Shown one piece after another: positions 1-8,182 of a stretch of 10,029 nucleotides of DNA (its first letter is position 1; each line of letters begins with the position of its first letter). This DNA is from Hyphomicrobium sp. (GTDB lineage Bacteria; Pseudomonadota; Alphaproteobacteria; Rhizobiales; Hyphomicrobiaceae): contig JAUVPN010000069.1 of the NCBI GenBank assembly GCA_030598645.1, positions 1-10,029 on the forward strand, written 5' to 3'. Below the pieces are notes generated by a model that saw only the letters and a program-made list of their open reading frames with translations, searched no databases and was not told where the DNA came from. A program made the translations under genes and the position numbers.

Positions 1-2
1 GC

Positions 3-2141
3 CGTGACGAGGTCGCCGGTATTCTCAAGAGACTGAGAGTCCGCGACCCGACAGGTCAGGTCAGTGGCGTCACCGTGCCGTGCATGTATCCATTGCACGA
101 CAAATTTCGGGGTTTGCATTTTGAACCTGAGGATTTTCATACGGTTAGGCGGTTGTTTGAATTACTGCGCGGAGCGGAGGTAAGGATTGCAGGAGCGAGT
201 ACTGTTTCAGGAAGGATTGTGGCAGTCGATATGGTCCCCTCCGGCACGCCCATTCCAAGTCCAAGTTTACTCGATAGCCACGGTGACATCGCCACGGATG
301 TTACTTTGCGTGTCATGACCGACGCTGGCCTCACTCAGGTATCGCTGGCCGACGTGACCTCGATAGAATTTGCCGATCCAAAACTGAAATCGGCTTTGGA
401 CGCAGGTCTTGCCTCGTTCGCAAGGTTTGGCCTTGACGATGCGCGAGACCTCAACGTCTCGCTCAAAGGTGGCGACAAGAGAACGGTCGATCTCAGTTAC
501 GTCACTGCGTCGCCAATCTGGGAGATTACATATCGGCTATTGCTTGAGGGCGACACTGCGCTGTTACAAGGGTGGGCCATTGTCGAGAATCGGAGCGGAA
601 AAAACTGGGTTGACATCGATCTGGTGCTGACCTCTGGCAGCCCGGCAGTGATCCCCGAAACTAACTTTCAGAGCGACGATCTGCCGGATGACAATTCGGT
701 ACCGACCACGGGCAAGAGCGATCGCGAGGTTGATGGCGGAGCGACTTGCATCCTCACGCAAAGCGAAGTCGATGCGCTTCTATCGTCAGTCGAGGCTTTA
801 GAGCCCGAGTTCACCGATCTTGAGCAACTGGATTCGGTCTCAATTCAGTCGGTCCTGCGCAATCTCGAAAATGACAAACTGGTCGTGGCCCTTTCAGGTG
901 CGCCCCACACACTATGTGATCGTTTCCTCGCCAATATGTCAGAACGTGCAGCCATGATGGTGCGCGAGGATATTCGGTCGGTTGGAAGGTTGCATCAGGT
1001 AGATATCGACGCCGCTCAGAATGAGGTTATGAAACTCGCCAGAGCCATGGCCGCGCGGGGGGAGATCGTGCTGCCAGACCCAGCACCGCGCCCAGAACCT
1101 CAACCTATCATTTTCGGTGACGTATCAGAACCTAAACCCCAGCGCTCAAATGCGAACGACGAGGAACCGGAGACCGCGATGCAGATTGCGATCCACTTCA
1201 CCGAAGGCGTTCACGTGCCTGCAGGCAATTTGACCGCGCTTCCATTTATTGAGATGCAAATTCCAATACGTCGAACGGCGCTCTACCGGGCTAGTGACCG
1301 CGCGCGCCACCCCCTGACTGCGATTCAGGTTACCAATAGCTCATCAACAAACCTTCCGCGTGCCGTCGTCTCACTATATGAGAGCGACAGGGAACTCGGA
1401 ACTGCGACTTTTTCGGGCGAGGCTGTAATCCCCGATATTAAGGCCGGTGGGAACGGGCTTGTCGGTTTCGGCTACGACCAGAAGATTGCGGTCGAGCGTG
1501 AGTGCCGCCGTGACCACTACCGGCGCCCGGCTGAAATTATCAGCGGCAAGCTGCGCGACGTGGTCGCAGAACGTGAGACCGTTTGCTACCATCTACACAG
1601 TTCCGCGTTGGAGCCGCGTACCGTTGTAATAGAACATCCACACCGTGCGGGTTGGACGATCAACGATCCGCACTCCACAGAACTCAACGGCGATCACTAT
1701 AGGCTCGAAATTGAACTCGCCGCGGGTGAATTCCGCGACGCCGTCGTCGCGCTAGAGACCTCCCACACGACAGAGATCGATATTGCGTCACTGAGCGAGA
1801 GTGAGTTGTCTGGCTACGCTTGTGCTGATGAATTGACCCAGCCGCAGCACACCTATTTCGCAGAGTTAACCAACCTGATGAAGGAAAAACGCGAGCTCGA
1901 GGAGCGCGCTAGCCAATTGCGTTACGAGCGCGAGGACATTCATGCGGAATTGGAGATGATCCGCGAGCATATGGGCTTCAGTCCATCTTGGCGGACGCGG
2001 CGGCGTTATGGCGGAAAGCTTGCCGCTCAAGAGGACAAGTTTGTCAAAGTCGGTGACGAGAGGCGGGTCATAGAGGGCCGCTTGCATGAAATCGAAAACG
2101 CCTTCACCACGCGTGTCGGCAGCTGGGTGTCCACAGAATGA
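3..2141 (+). CDS. DUF4139 (MuiA-type) protein with FliM/FliG-like insert, 5' partial
   Basis: The frame is open to the left edge. The codons before the GTG at 75 also read like the family, so the true start lies upstream and 712 codons are visible. Residues below count from the GTG at 75. Residues 146-190 (ASPIWEITYRLLLEG, then GWAIVENRSGKNW) are the first half of DUF4139, the conserved region of mucoidy inhibitor A-type proteins of unknown biochemical role. The second half runs from about 372 to 565 (HPLTAIQVTN and what follows). Between them, 226-240 (ILTQSEVDALLSSVE) resembles the FliM N-terminal CheY-binding motif, and 248-334 resembles the FliG C-terminal domain (SIQSVLRNLENDKLVVAL, FLANMSERAA, GEIVLP). 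Residues 593-672 are highly charged and probably a coiled coil. No signal peptide can be judged because the N-terminus is missing. The gene is convergent with the TIR gene, 16 bp away. The DUF4139 call is firm; the function is unknown. Confidence 0.85.
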   Translation, partial: RDEVAGILKRLRVRDPTGQVSGVTVPCMYPLHDKFRGLHFEPEDFHTVRRLFELLRGAEVRIAGASTVSGRIVAVDMVPSGTPIPSPSLLDSHGDIATDVTLRVMTDAGLTQVSLADVTSIEFADPKLKSALDAGLASFARFGLDDARDLNVSLKGGDKRTVDLSYVTASPIWEITYRLLLEGDTALLQGWAIVENRSGKNWVDIDLVLTSGSPAVIPETNFQSDDLPDDNSVPTTGKSDREVDGGATCILTQSEVDALLSSVEALEPEFTDLEQLDSVSIQSVLRNLENDKLVVALSGAPHTLCDRFLANMSERAAMMVREDIRSVGRLHQVDIDAAQNEVMKLARAMAARGEIVLPDPAPRPEPQPIIFGDVSEPKPQRSNANDEEPETAMQIAIHFTEGVHVPAGNLTALPFIEMQIPIRRTALYRASDRARHPLTAIQVTNSSSTNLPRAVVSLYESDRELGTATFSGEAVIPDIKAGGNGLVGFGYDQKIAVERECRRDHYRRPAEIISGKLRDVVAERETVCYHLHSSALEPRTVVIEHPHRAGWTINDPHSTELNGDHYRLEIELAAGEFRDAVVALETSHTTEIDIASLSESELSGYACADELTQPQHTYFAELTNLMKEKRELEERASQLRYEREDIHAELEMIREHMGFSPSWRTRRRYGGKLAAQEDKFVKVGDERRVIEGRLHEIENAFTTRVGSWVSTE

Positions 2142-2157
2142 TCGCAATCCGGTCGGC

Positions 2158-2742
2158 CTAGCCGAACAGGTTCCCAAATCGACTCCTGGCGCGGCGAAGA
2201 TCGCCCATGCCCACGCCAAGCAGACCGGCGATAATTTTCAGTTTCGCATTCTCCTTACCGTCCTTGTCGAGACGTGCGTCAGCAGCAACAAAGGCCCGAT
2301 CGGGCTGGGTCGTCATTTCTCCAGTTTCGGTAATCGTATATCGTAGGGCGGGGGGGAAACATTCGTCTTCGCTCGATCCACAGACATAATACGCATTGGG
2401 TTCACCCGCGACGATCAGTGGGAAAATTCGGTCCATTTTGCCCAGGAGCTTGAATAACTTAATCTCCGCATTGACCCATTGCGAAGTTGCTGCATTCGGA
2501 GAACACAAGACGACGAGCGCATCCGAACCCTGCATGGCCTCTTTGATCCGCCCGTTGAGGTCTGCTGAAGCGGCCAGTTCTTCGCGATCACGAAAGATGG
2601 GGCGCAAATGCGCGCCCATTCCAGGTTTGCGGAGATTACGTGGTACACGGAAGCTATCGAGCTCATCAAAGATCCAATCCGCAAAGTCGGCATCTTGATG
2701 CGAATAGCTGAGAAATGCCCAATAATGCGCCTTGTCCGTCAT
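2158..2742 (-). CDS. Stand-alone TIR-domain protein, probably C-terminally truncated
   Basis: This 194-residue protein is almost entirely a bacterial TIR domain. Strand A is WAFLSYSHQD (8-17); RPIFRDREEL (47-56) is the BB-loop region typical of this subfamily; ALVVLCSPNA (75-84) precedes SQWVNAEI, where Glu93 (four residues after the Trp) sits at the position of the NADase catalytic glutamate. Relatives I recall continue after IAGLLGVG into membrane, TPR or WD40 regions. This one stops about 14 residues after that point, beside the convergent gene. I chose the ATG at 2742; a TTG at 2757 would add five residues and neither start has a strong ribosome site. It may be an NAD-consuming or signal-producing defence enzyme, or a remnant of a longer gene. 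It belongs to a different TIR subfamily from the protein at 6856. Confidence 0.85.
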   Translation of the reverse strand: MTDKAHYWAFLSYSHQDADFADWIFDELDSFRVPRNLRKPGMGAHLRPIFRDREELAASADLNGRIKEAMQGSDALVVLCSPNAATSQWVNAEIKLFKLLGKMDRIFPLIVAGEPNAYYVCGSSEDECFPPALRYTITETGEMTTQPDRAFVAADARLDKDGKENAKLKIIAGLLGVGMGDLRRARSRFGNLFG

Positions 2743-3042
2743 GAGGGCTACCCACAATGCGCGAACCGGATTTCAAAGAAACAATCCAGCTCATCGTTAC
2801 GAATACTGTGACGCGTGATCCGTTGCGACTTGCGTCAGAACAAGGCGAACAGTGTATAGTTCGCGTCAAAACGGCTGTGCATCGCCGCTAGACTGACGAA
2901 GTATACTGCTGCGTATGACTACCGGACGATAGTGGTACCCAGACGCACGAGGCTAGCGCGCCAAAGTGCGTGACACTACCGCATTCGGGAGCCGAACGTA
3001 ACACGCAAGCCGCCCGTTTCAATTCACCATCACTAGTGAAGT
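2743..3042. other. Intergenic stretch without a recognisable gene
   Basis: I find no convincing coding region, RNA gene or paired -35/-10 promoter on either strand. The stretch must hold the promoter of the minus-strand TIR gene, but no good candidate stands out. A perfect 10-bp palindrome, TCACTAGTGA, lies at 3030-3039, and a small hairpin (TTCGG-GAG-CCGAA) lies near 2985-3000. Both are short enough to be chance. Confidence 0.5.
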
Positions 3043-3599
<557 letters not shown>

Positions 3600-3701
3600 G
3601 GCACTGCGTTTATACCGCCTGGTGAACCTCGCTGTCGGATCATTAATTAGCTCCCGCACATTTTGCCATTTGTCACGCGGCTGAGGCTGCCACTTGCTGT
3701 T

Positions 3702-3711
3702 GTCATATGAC
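3702..3711. promoter_or_regulatory. 10-bp palindrome upstream of the phospholipase operon
   Basis: GTCATATGAC is a perfect 10-bp palindrome about 115 bp before the patatin start. It could be a small operator for the operon, but there is no second copy and no identifiable regulator in the window, so chance is possible. Confidence 0.2.
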
Positions 3712-3749
3712 GCCGCGCGCCTTGATTGGCACACGATGTTCATCCGACA

Positions 3750-3784
3750 AACTCCGAGAACTATTTGGAGGACTTTGCGGAGTT
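3750..3784. promoter_or_regulatory. Inverted repeat in the operon leader
   Basis: AACTCCG (3750-3756) and CGGAGTT (3778-3784) form a perfect 7-bp inverted repeat with a 21-base spacer. A competing pairing exists between CTCC at 3752 and GGAG at 3767. It lies 40-75 bp before the patatin ATG. It could be an operator or an RNA leader hairpin. No convincing -35/-10 pair was found in the 225-bp gap. Confidence 0.2.
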
Positions 3785-3824
3785 GTGTACGCTCTTGTCA
3801 TCGTAGCGTGTGCGAGGCCTGACC

Positions 3825-5096
3825 ATGCCAGCAAGCCTAGAGGAGCACCTCTTTGCGCCGGGACCCAAACGGGTTCTGTCGCTTGACGGCGGCGGTGTTA
3901 GGGGGATCGTCAGTATCGCGTTTCTTAGAGAGATCGAAAAGGTCCTCAAGGAGCGTTTCGGCCGCGCTGACTTTCGGCTCTGCGACTACTTCGATCTTGT
4001 CGGTGGGACATCGGTTGGGTCGCTTCTCGCCGCACTCATTACGCTCGGCTATCCGGTCTCCGAAATAGAGAAAATGTTTCGAGAATGGGGTCCGGAAATC
4101 TTCCGTCGACCTTGGATAGGCGTGCCCGGCTTCCGGCCGCGCTTTTCTTCTCATGGTCTCAAAAAGCGCGTGCAGCAGGTGCTAAAAGACTGCACGCTGG
4201 AGAGCCAAGAATTCAAAACGGGCCTCGCGATCATCGCAAAACGTGTCGATACAGGAAGCCCTTGGGTTCTGACAAACAATCCGCGTGCCAAGTATTGGAA
4301 CGACCCTGAGGATAGAAGTTACATTGGAAATCGCCACTATCGAGTCTCCGACCTTGTGATTGCGAGCGCGGCCGCCCCAACTTTTTTTGCGCCCAAAAGA
4401 ATTCGAATCTTGTCGAAGGAGCTGGCCAGAACCTTGCCTAAGGAACTGCGCCGCCACCAAGAGACAGGTTTGTTCGTCGATGGTGCTGTTTCACCATTCA
4501 ACGACCCATCGCTTCAGCTGCTGATGCTGGCCGGATTAAAGGGCCACGGCTTCAATTGGAAGCTCGGTAGCAACCGTCTTCATATGGTTTCCGTTGGTGC
4601 GGGGAGCTACCGCATGCCTCTGGTGGCAGGTTTTCTTGATCGAAGATTTCCGCACATTTTTGCGGTAAAGGCCTTGTTTGGACTCATAGGTGACGCTCAG
4701 AACCTGTCTCTCACGCTGATGCAATGGTATTCGGCGCCGAGTCGGCCATGGAAAATTAATAGCGAAATCGGTGCAATGGAGGGCGAATTATTAAGTCCCT
4801 CCGAAGAGGATGGTGAGCCTCGGCCGCTACTCTCATACGTTCGCTATGACGTCCTTTTAGAAGAGGGGTGGCTTGAAGAAAACCTCGGGCGGACCACGAC
4901 CGCGGAAGAACTGGAAAAACTGAAACAGCTCGATCGGCCTGAAATGATCAACGAGCTAAATGATATTGGCACCTTAGCGGCCGCGAAGCAGGTCAGAGAA
5001 GAAGACTTTCCGGCGTGTTTCGGTCCGTCGTCGACTGTCAGTTCGTTGATGTCAATCAATCCGAGCCGCTCCGTACATGCGGCCGAAAAGAAGTGA
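3825..5096 (+). CDS. Patatin-like phospholipase
   Basis: This 423-residue cytosolic protein has the full patatin Ser-Asp dyad signature: the oxyanion loop DGGGVRG (21-27), the nucleophile elbow GTSVG with Ser63 (61-65), and the DGA motif with Asp219 (219-221). The family hydrolyses membrane phospholipids. Members such as CapV act as membrane-degrading effectors in anti-phage signalling systems. Residues 345-423 form a charged, probably helical C-terminal extension that I do not recognise. The ATG at 3825 is preferred over a GTG at 3810 because GAGG at 3814-3817 is spaced 7 bases before it. It is the first gene of a four-gene operon: its TGA overlaps the GTG start of the SLOG gene (GTGA), so the two are probably translationally coupled. 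The context suggests an effector gated by a signal, not a housekeeping lipase. Confidence 0.92.
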   Translation: MPASLEEHLFAPGPKRVLSLDGGGVRGIVSIAFLREIEKVLKERFGRADFRLCDYFDLVGGTSVGSLLAALITLGYPVSEIEKMFREWGPEIFRRPWIGVPGFRPRFSSHGLKKRVQQVLKDCTLESQEFKTGLAIIAKRVDTGSPWVLTNNPRAKYWNDPEDRSYIGNRHYRVSDLVIASAAAPTFFAPKRIRILSKELARTLPKELRRHQETGLFVDGAVSPFNDPSLQLLMLAGLKGHGFNWKLGSNRLHMVSVGAGSYRMPLVAGFLDRRFPHIFAVKALFGLIGDAQNLSLTLMQWYSAPSRPWKINSEIGAMEGELLSPSEEDGEPRPLLSYVRYDVLLEEGWLEENLGRTTTAEELEKLKQLDRPEMINELNDIGTLAAAKQVREEDFPACFGPSSTVSSLMSINPSRSVHAAEKK

Positions 5097-5722
5097 AGAC
5101 TACGAGATCTGGAAAGCGCGTTAGGGCGCTGCACGTTGGCGTCACGGGGCATCGACCGAACCGGATGCCAGAGCGGCAATTGCGGCGCATCAAGCGCGGT
5201 CTTGCGCAGGCGATGGCCAAGATTGCGGCGGAGAATCTAGGCCGACCGCTAGTGCTTGTGACAGGTCTTGCTGAAGGTGCGGACCGGCTCGCAGCATTTG
5301 TTGCCCTTGGACGAGGGTGGTCTTTGCACGTCATCCTCGCCTTCCACCAATCAAGATTTGAGAAGGACTTTCCAGATCCCTATGCGATCGGAGAGTTCCG
5401 TGCGTTGCTAGACGCTTCGGTTAAATTGGAAGAGCCCAACAAGCGTTGGCATATTCGCAAGGCGCCAGAGAAGGGATACGAAGCGGTTGGCAAGCGACTT
5501 CTCAAGCTATCTGATGTACTTATCGCTGTCTGGGATGGCAAAGCATCTCGCGGAAAGGGGGGTACGGTAGAGGTCATCGAAGAGGCGCAAGGAAAGAATA
5601 TTCCCGTTTACTGGCTACATGCGACTAAGGCGCAACGTCTTCGCTTGCTACAAGATAAGGCGGCGAGGAGTAAAGCTCGATCCGTTGTTTCAACCCGTAA
5701 GAAAACTTCTACCCAAGCCTGA
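5093..5722 (+). CDS. SLOG-fold (LOG/DprA-like) ligand-binding protein
   Basis: A 209-residue protein with a Rossmann-like SLOG core. The first strand and loop are HVGVTGHRPNRM (14-25); LVTGLAEGADRLAA (55-68) is the Gly-rich GxxxGAD-type loop; LSDVLIAVWDGKASRGKGGT (139-158) is the typical late strand followed by the GGT phosphate-binding turn. SLOG domains bind or cleave nucleotide-derived ligands; in Thoeris the SLOG domain of ThsA senses a TIR-made cyclic ADP-ribose isomer. Residues after about 180 are a basic tail. The GTG at 5093 is chosen because the domain begins at residue 13 and the start overlaps the patatin stop by four bases; an earlier frame start at 5015 would lie inside the patatin gene. 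The likely role is sensor or signal enzyme for the neighbouring effectors. Enzymatic activity versus pure binding cannot be decided from the sequence. Confidence 0.85.
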   Translation: MKTTRSGKRVRALHVGVTGHRPNRMPERQLRRIKRGLAQAMAKIAAENLGRPLVLVTGLAEGADRLAAFVALGRGWSLHVILAFHQSRFEKDFPDPYAIGEFRALLDASVKLEEPNKRWHIRKAPEKGYEAVGKRLLKLSDVLIAVWDGKASRGKGGTVEVIEEAQGKNIPVYWLHATKAQRLRLLQDKAARSKARSVVSTRKKTSTQA

Positions 5723-5764
5723 GTGTGAATAGGTGTTCGCTAGATTGGTTTTATCATGCTGTGC

Positions 5765-5768
5765 GGAG
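5765..5768 (+). promoter_or_regulatory. Ribosome binding site that fixes the SLATT start
   Basis: GGAG sits 8 bases before the ATG at 5777, whereas the upstream in-frame ATG at 5756 has only T-rich sequence before it. This supports the shorter, 351-residue product. Confidence 0.6.
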
Positions 5769-5776
5769 ACACGGTC

Positions 5777-6832
5777 ATGTCGAATATCACCGAGCGCGCT
5801 GTGGCTGCTATCGGCCGTGACAACAAAGGTGCGGACTGGCAGCTCAGGCCGAAAGAGCACACCGAGGGCCTACCGCCGGAGGCCGACGCCCTAAAGCGAG
5901 TTCTCGAAAGCGAAGAGTTGAAACGGCTCATTACCCAATTCCATGAAGCAGATGCCGCTGCCAAAAAAGCGCAGACAAACTACAAGTGGATCGGCAACTG
6001 GGGACTTGGGGCGGCAACCATTGCGACAATTGTTGGAGCAGTATTCCTCTTCCCAGCCGAGTCGTGGTTGAAGGACCCCGTGCGTACCATAGTCTCCGTT
6101 GTGCAGGTTAGTTTCTTGGTCATAGCGTTCTGCGCGGCGCGTTGGTTAGCCATGAAGAGGCCCTTCAATGCTTGGATGCAAAAGCGCGCTCAGGCTGAAA
6201 TCGCGCGCGTTGACCTTTTTAATCGAATTGTGCATGCCGACGAGGTCGTCCAGGGGGACGATATACCGCTACTCCCGCTAAAGCTTGAGTACTTCCGCCG
6301 CTACCAGTTGGACGTTCAGCAACGTTATTATCAGGTACGTGGTAAGCAGCACGAGGATAGGTCGTGGCGCAACAATGGATGGCTTAGATTAAGCAGCTGG
6401 ATAACGGGCTTTGTCGTGGTTCTCGGCATTTTTGTCGTGCTAGAGGTCTTAGAAGCATTGGGGCTGATCTCGCCAGAGTGGCTTGTTTCCGTACCCGAGT
6501 TATTGAGGGCGCCGCAGATCAATCGTGTCATGCTGGCCTGGGGCGTTATTGCCTCAGCGTTTTACGGTCTCGGCATCTCTCTCAGCCTGATGGATCTTGA
6601 TGAGCGCAATGCCTCGCGCTACCAGACCACAGCGAAAAACTTGGAGTTTCTGACCAACACAAATCTGGCTGAAGCGCGCGTGGCGGCGGCGGTAAACGAC
6701 GCTCAGACTGTATATGATTTCGTTGCTGAGATTCAGGCTCTCATTTCCTCGGAGCACCAAGAGTGGATCCTATTGAGCGCACGTGAGCACGCATTGGACC
6801 CGAATAAGCTTCGACACGCGAAACCGAACTGA
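5777..6832 (+). CDS. SLATT-type membrane protein with two tandem 2TM units
   Basis: A 351-residue protein with four predicted membrane segments, at about 73-93, 103-125, 205-229 and 249-271. The first pair is preceded by an amphipathic helix (about 46-68) and followed by a charged helix (ARWLAMKRPFNAWMQKRAQA, 121-140). This is the helix-TM-TM-helix plan of SLATT/DUF4231 proteins, proposed as pore-forming effectors in SMODS/SLOG-linked conflict systems. The second pair is followed by YQTTAKNLEFL (282-292) and VAEIQALISSEHQEWI (316-331), which also resembles the SLATT C-terminal helix. The protein therefore looks like a tandem duplication or fusion of two SLATT units; most family members have one. 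The gene sits 54 bp after the SLOG gene and 23 bp before the TIR gene. It is expected in the inner membrane, opening or permeabilising it when signalled. The domain call rests on topology and short motifs. Confidence 0.75.
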   Translation: MSNITERAVAAIGRDNKGADWQLRPKEHTEGLPPEADALKRVLESEELKRLITQFHEADAAAKKAQTNYKWIGNWGLGAATIATIVGAVFLFPAESWLKDPVRTIVSVVQVSFLVIAFCAARWLAMKRPFNAWMQKRAQAEIARVDLFNRIVHADEVVQGDDIPLLPLKLEYFRRYQLDVQQRYYQVRGKQHEDRSWRNNGWLRLSSWITGFVVVLGIFVVLEVLEALGLISPEWLVSVPELLRAPQINRVMLAWGVIASAFYGLGISLSLMDLDERNASRYQTTAKNLEFLTNTNLAEARVAAAVNDAQTVYDFVAEIQALISSEHQEWILLSAREHALDPNKLRHAKPN

Positions 6833-6838
6833 ATACCT

Positions 6839-6844
6839 GGGGAG
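6839..6844 (+). promoter_or_regulatory. Ribosome binding site for a TTG-started TIR gene
   Basis: GGGGAG lies 11 bases before the TTG at 6856. TTG is the only usable start in this frame that keeps the first strand of the TIR fold, since the next Met comes after the core is well under way. Confidence 0.55.
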
Positions 6845-6855
6845 CATCGGTTAAA

Positions 6856-8175
6856 TTGTCTCTCATATTCGTCAGCTATGCGAGGGCCAACAAGGCAAGG
6901 GTAGAGCCCCTTGTGTTAGCGCTTGAACGGTGTGGCTGGTCAGTATTCTGGGATGGCGATATCCAACCTGCCGAGAACTGGCATCAAAGCATCGCAACCA
7001 AGCTCGAAGCGGCGTCCTGCACCATCACACTATGGACGACGAATTCCGTACGCAGTTACTGGGTAATCGAAGAAGCGATGTATGCGCATAGGCGGGGTGT
7101 GCTTCTACCAGTGCTGCTTGACGACATTAGTCCGCCACCAGGTTTTCTTTCGCTCCAATGTGCAGATCTCATCGGGTGGAACGGAGACGATACAAGTCCG
7201 GCATTCAAGCAGCTCGAGGCCGCGATTGCAAAGCTCGCAGGTGCCCCCGTGAGGTTGACTGCGGACGAGGAGCCGACGCCAACCCAAACACCAATTCAAA
7301 CGCGTACACCTGCCGATTCCCGTAGTAAGACTGAACCCGCGCCGGGGCGTCCCCACATCTATGAAGGCGAAAGCCTGCCTTGGCTCAATTGGACCGTGTT
7401 GTTCGTTGCCCTCTCCTATCCGTTATTCGGCGACGCACTTATCCGGCTCCTTTCCAATCTATTCGAAGACATTGTAACGGTTTTGCCATTGCAGGCTGCG
7501 GTACCAGTCGTTTTGACCGGACTGACGTTGTTGAATTTCCAACCCATCATATGGAGCGCAAAGCGGTATAATTCAAAAGAGGTTTCAGCAATGTTTGTGC
7601 TGTCAAGTTTGGCACTCTACTATCTGATGGGGCTAGTTTGTTTGAGCAATGAGATCCGGATCAGCGATTTGCAGCCGGTGGAGTCAGGCCAGTTTGTCGC
7701 TAGTCTATTGTTAATTGTGCTGGCAGTTGCGGTCTGGCTTGCACGTTCCTATCAAAAAAGCTGGCTTGAGATCGGCTTTCTTTGGCTTGTGGCCTCGGTG
7801 GCTGTTGTTATTGCGTCTGTATTTGGCCTCATGCTGTATTACGAAGGTTCGTATGTTGGTTACGGCAGGCTTGATCCTCGCTCAACTGGACTCCTGGTGG
7901 GCTCAGTGCTCATAGCCTTTTCCACAACGGCTTTAGTGGTTGTGAAATTCCGTCATTTGTCAGCGGCGGAACTTGCATTCTACTGGTTTTTTGGGAGCCT
8001 GGGACTGATATCGACCCTACGGAGTGTGTCGATTGCCCAATACGGACGCCGCCAAGAACTCGAGACTTTATCCGGCACACTGTTTGGCCTTGCGCTTTCG
8101 CTTGCGATCGGCGTTTCGCTAATAAGTATCCGGTATTGGTCTTTGAGAAATAAAACACGATCCCGCCCTGCCTAG
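6856..8175 (+). CDS. TIR domain fused to a multi-pass membrane domain
   Basis: A 439-residue protein. Residues 1-130 are a TIR domain: strand A is SLIFVSYAR (2-10), GWSVFWDGDIQPAENW (27-42) holds the BB-loop region, CTITLWTTNSV (55-65) is followed by SYWVIEEA, and Glu73, four residues after the Trp, aligns with the NADase catalytic glutamate. A Pro/Thr-rich linker spans about 131-170. The rest is hydrophobic, with about eight segments near 178-196, 208-230, 245-264, 281-297, 305-328, 344-364, 371-390 and 405-425, and a basic C-terminus. TIR domains in bacterial defence cleave NAD+ or make cyclic ADP-ribose-type signals. The membrane part is not a family I recognise and could sense envelope damage or anchor the enzyme. 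It is the last gene of the operon, started by TTG, which may keep expression low. Confidence 0.85.
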   Translation: MSLIFVSYARANKARVEPLVLALERCGWSVFWDGDIQPAENWHQSIATKLEAASCTITLWTTNSVRSYWVIEEAMYAHRRGVLLPVLLDDISPPPGFLSLQCADLIGWNGDDTSPAFKQLEAAIAKLAGAPVRLTADEEPTPTQTPIQTRTPADSRSKTEPAPGRPHIYEGESLPWLNWTVLFVALSYPLFGDALIRLLSNLFEDIVTVLPLQAAVPVVLTGLTLLNFQPIIWSAKRYNSKEVSAMFVLSSLALYYLMGLVCLSNEIRISDLQPVESGQFVASLLLIVLAVAVWLARSYQKSWLEIGFLWLVASVAVVIASVFGLMLYYEGSYVGYGRLDPRSTGLLVGSVLIAFSTTALVVVKFRHLSAAELAFYWFFGSLGLISTLRSVSIAQYGRRQELETLSGTLFGLALSLAIGVSLISIRYWSLRNKTRSRPA

Positions 8176-8182
8176 GGATCAT

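Noticed and set aside
2153..2165. Bidirectional terminator between the convergent genes at 2141 and 2158
   Set aside because: TCGGC-CTA-GCCGA is only a 5-bp stem with a 3-base loop and no T-tract on either side, and it overlaps the TIR stop codon.
1866..2219. 117-codon minus-strand ORF as the missing C-terminus of the TIR protein
   Set aside because: It is in another frame and lies opposite the conserved DUF4139 gene; its composition fits an antisense shadow.
2853..2869. Promoter for the minus-strand TIR gene (TTGACG and TATACA)
   Set aside because: The two boxes are only five bases apart on the minus strand, far from the 16-18 needed.
3825..8175. Canonical CBASS or Thoeris locus
   Set aside because: No CD-NTase is encoded, and the SLOG protein has no SIR2 or membrane fusion typical of ThsA; the resemblance is at the level of domain classes only.
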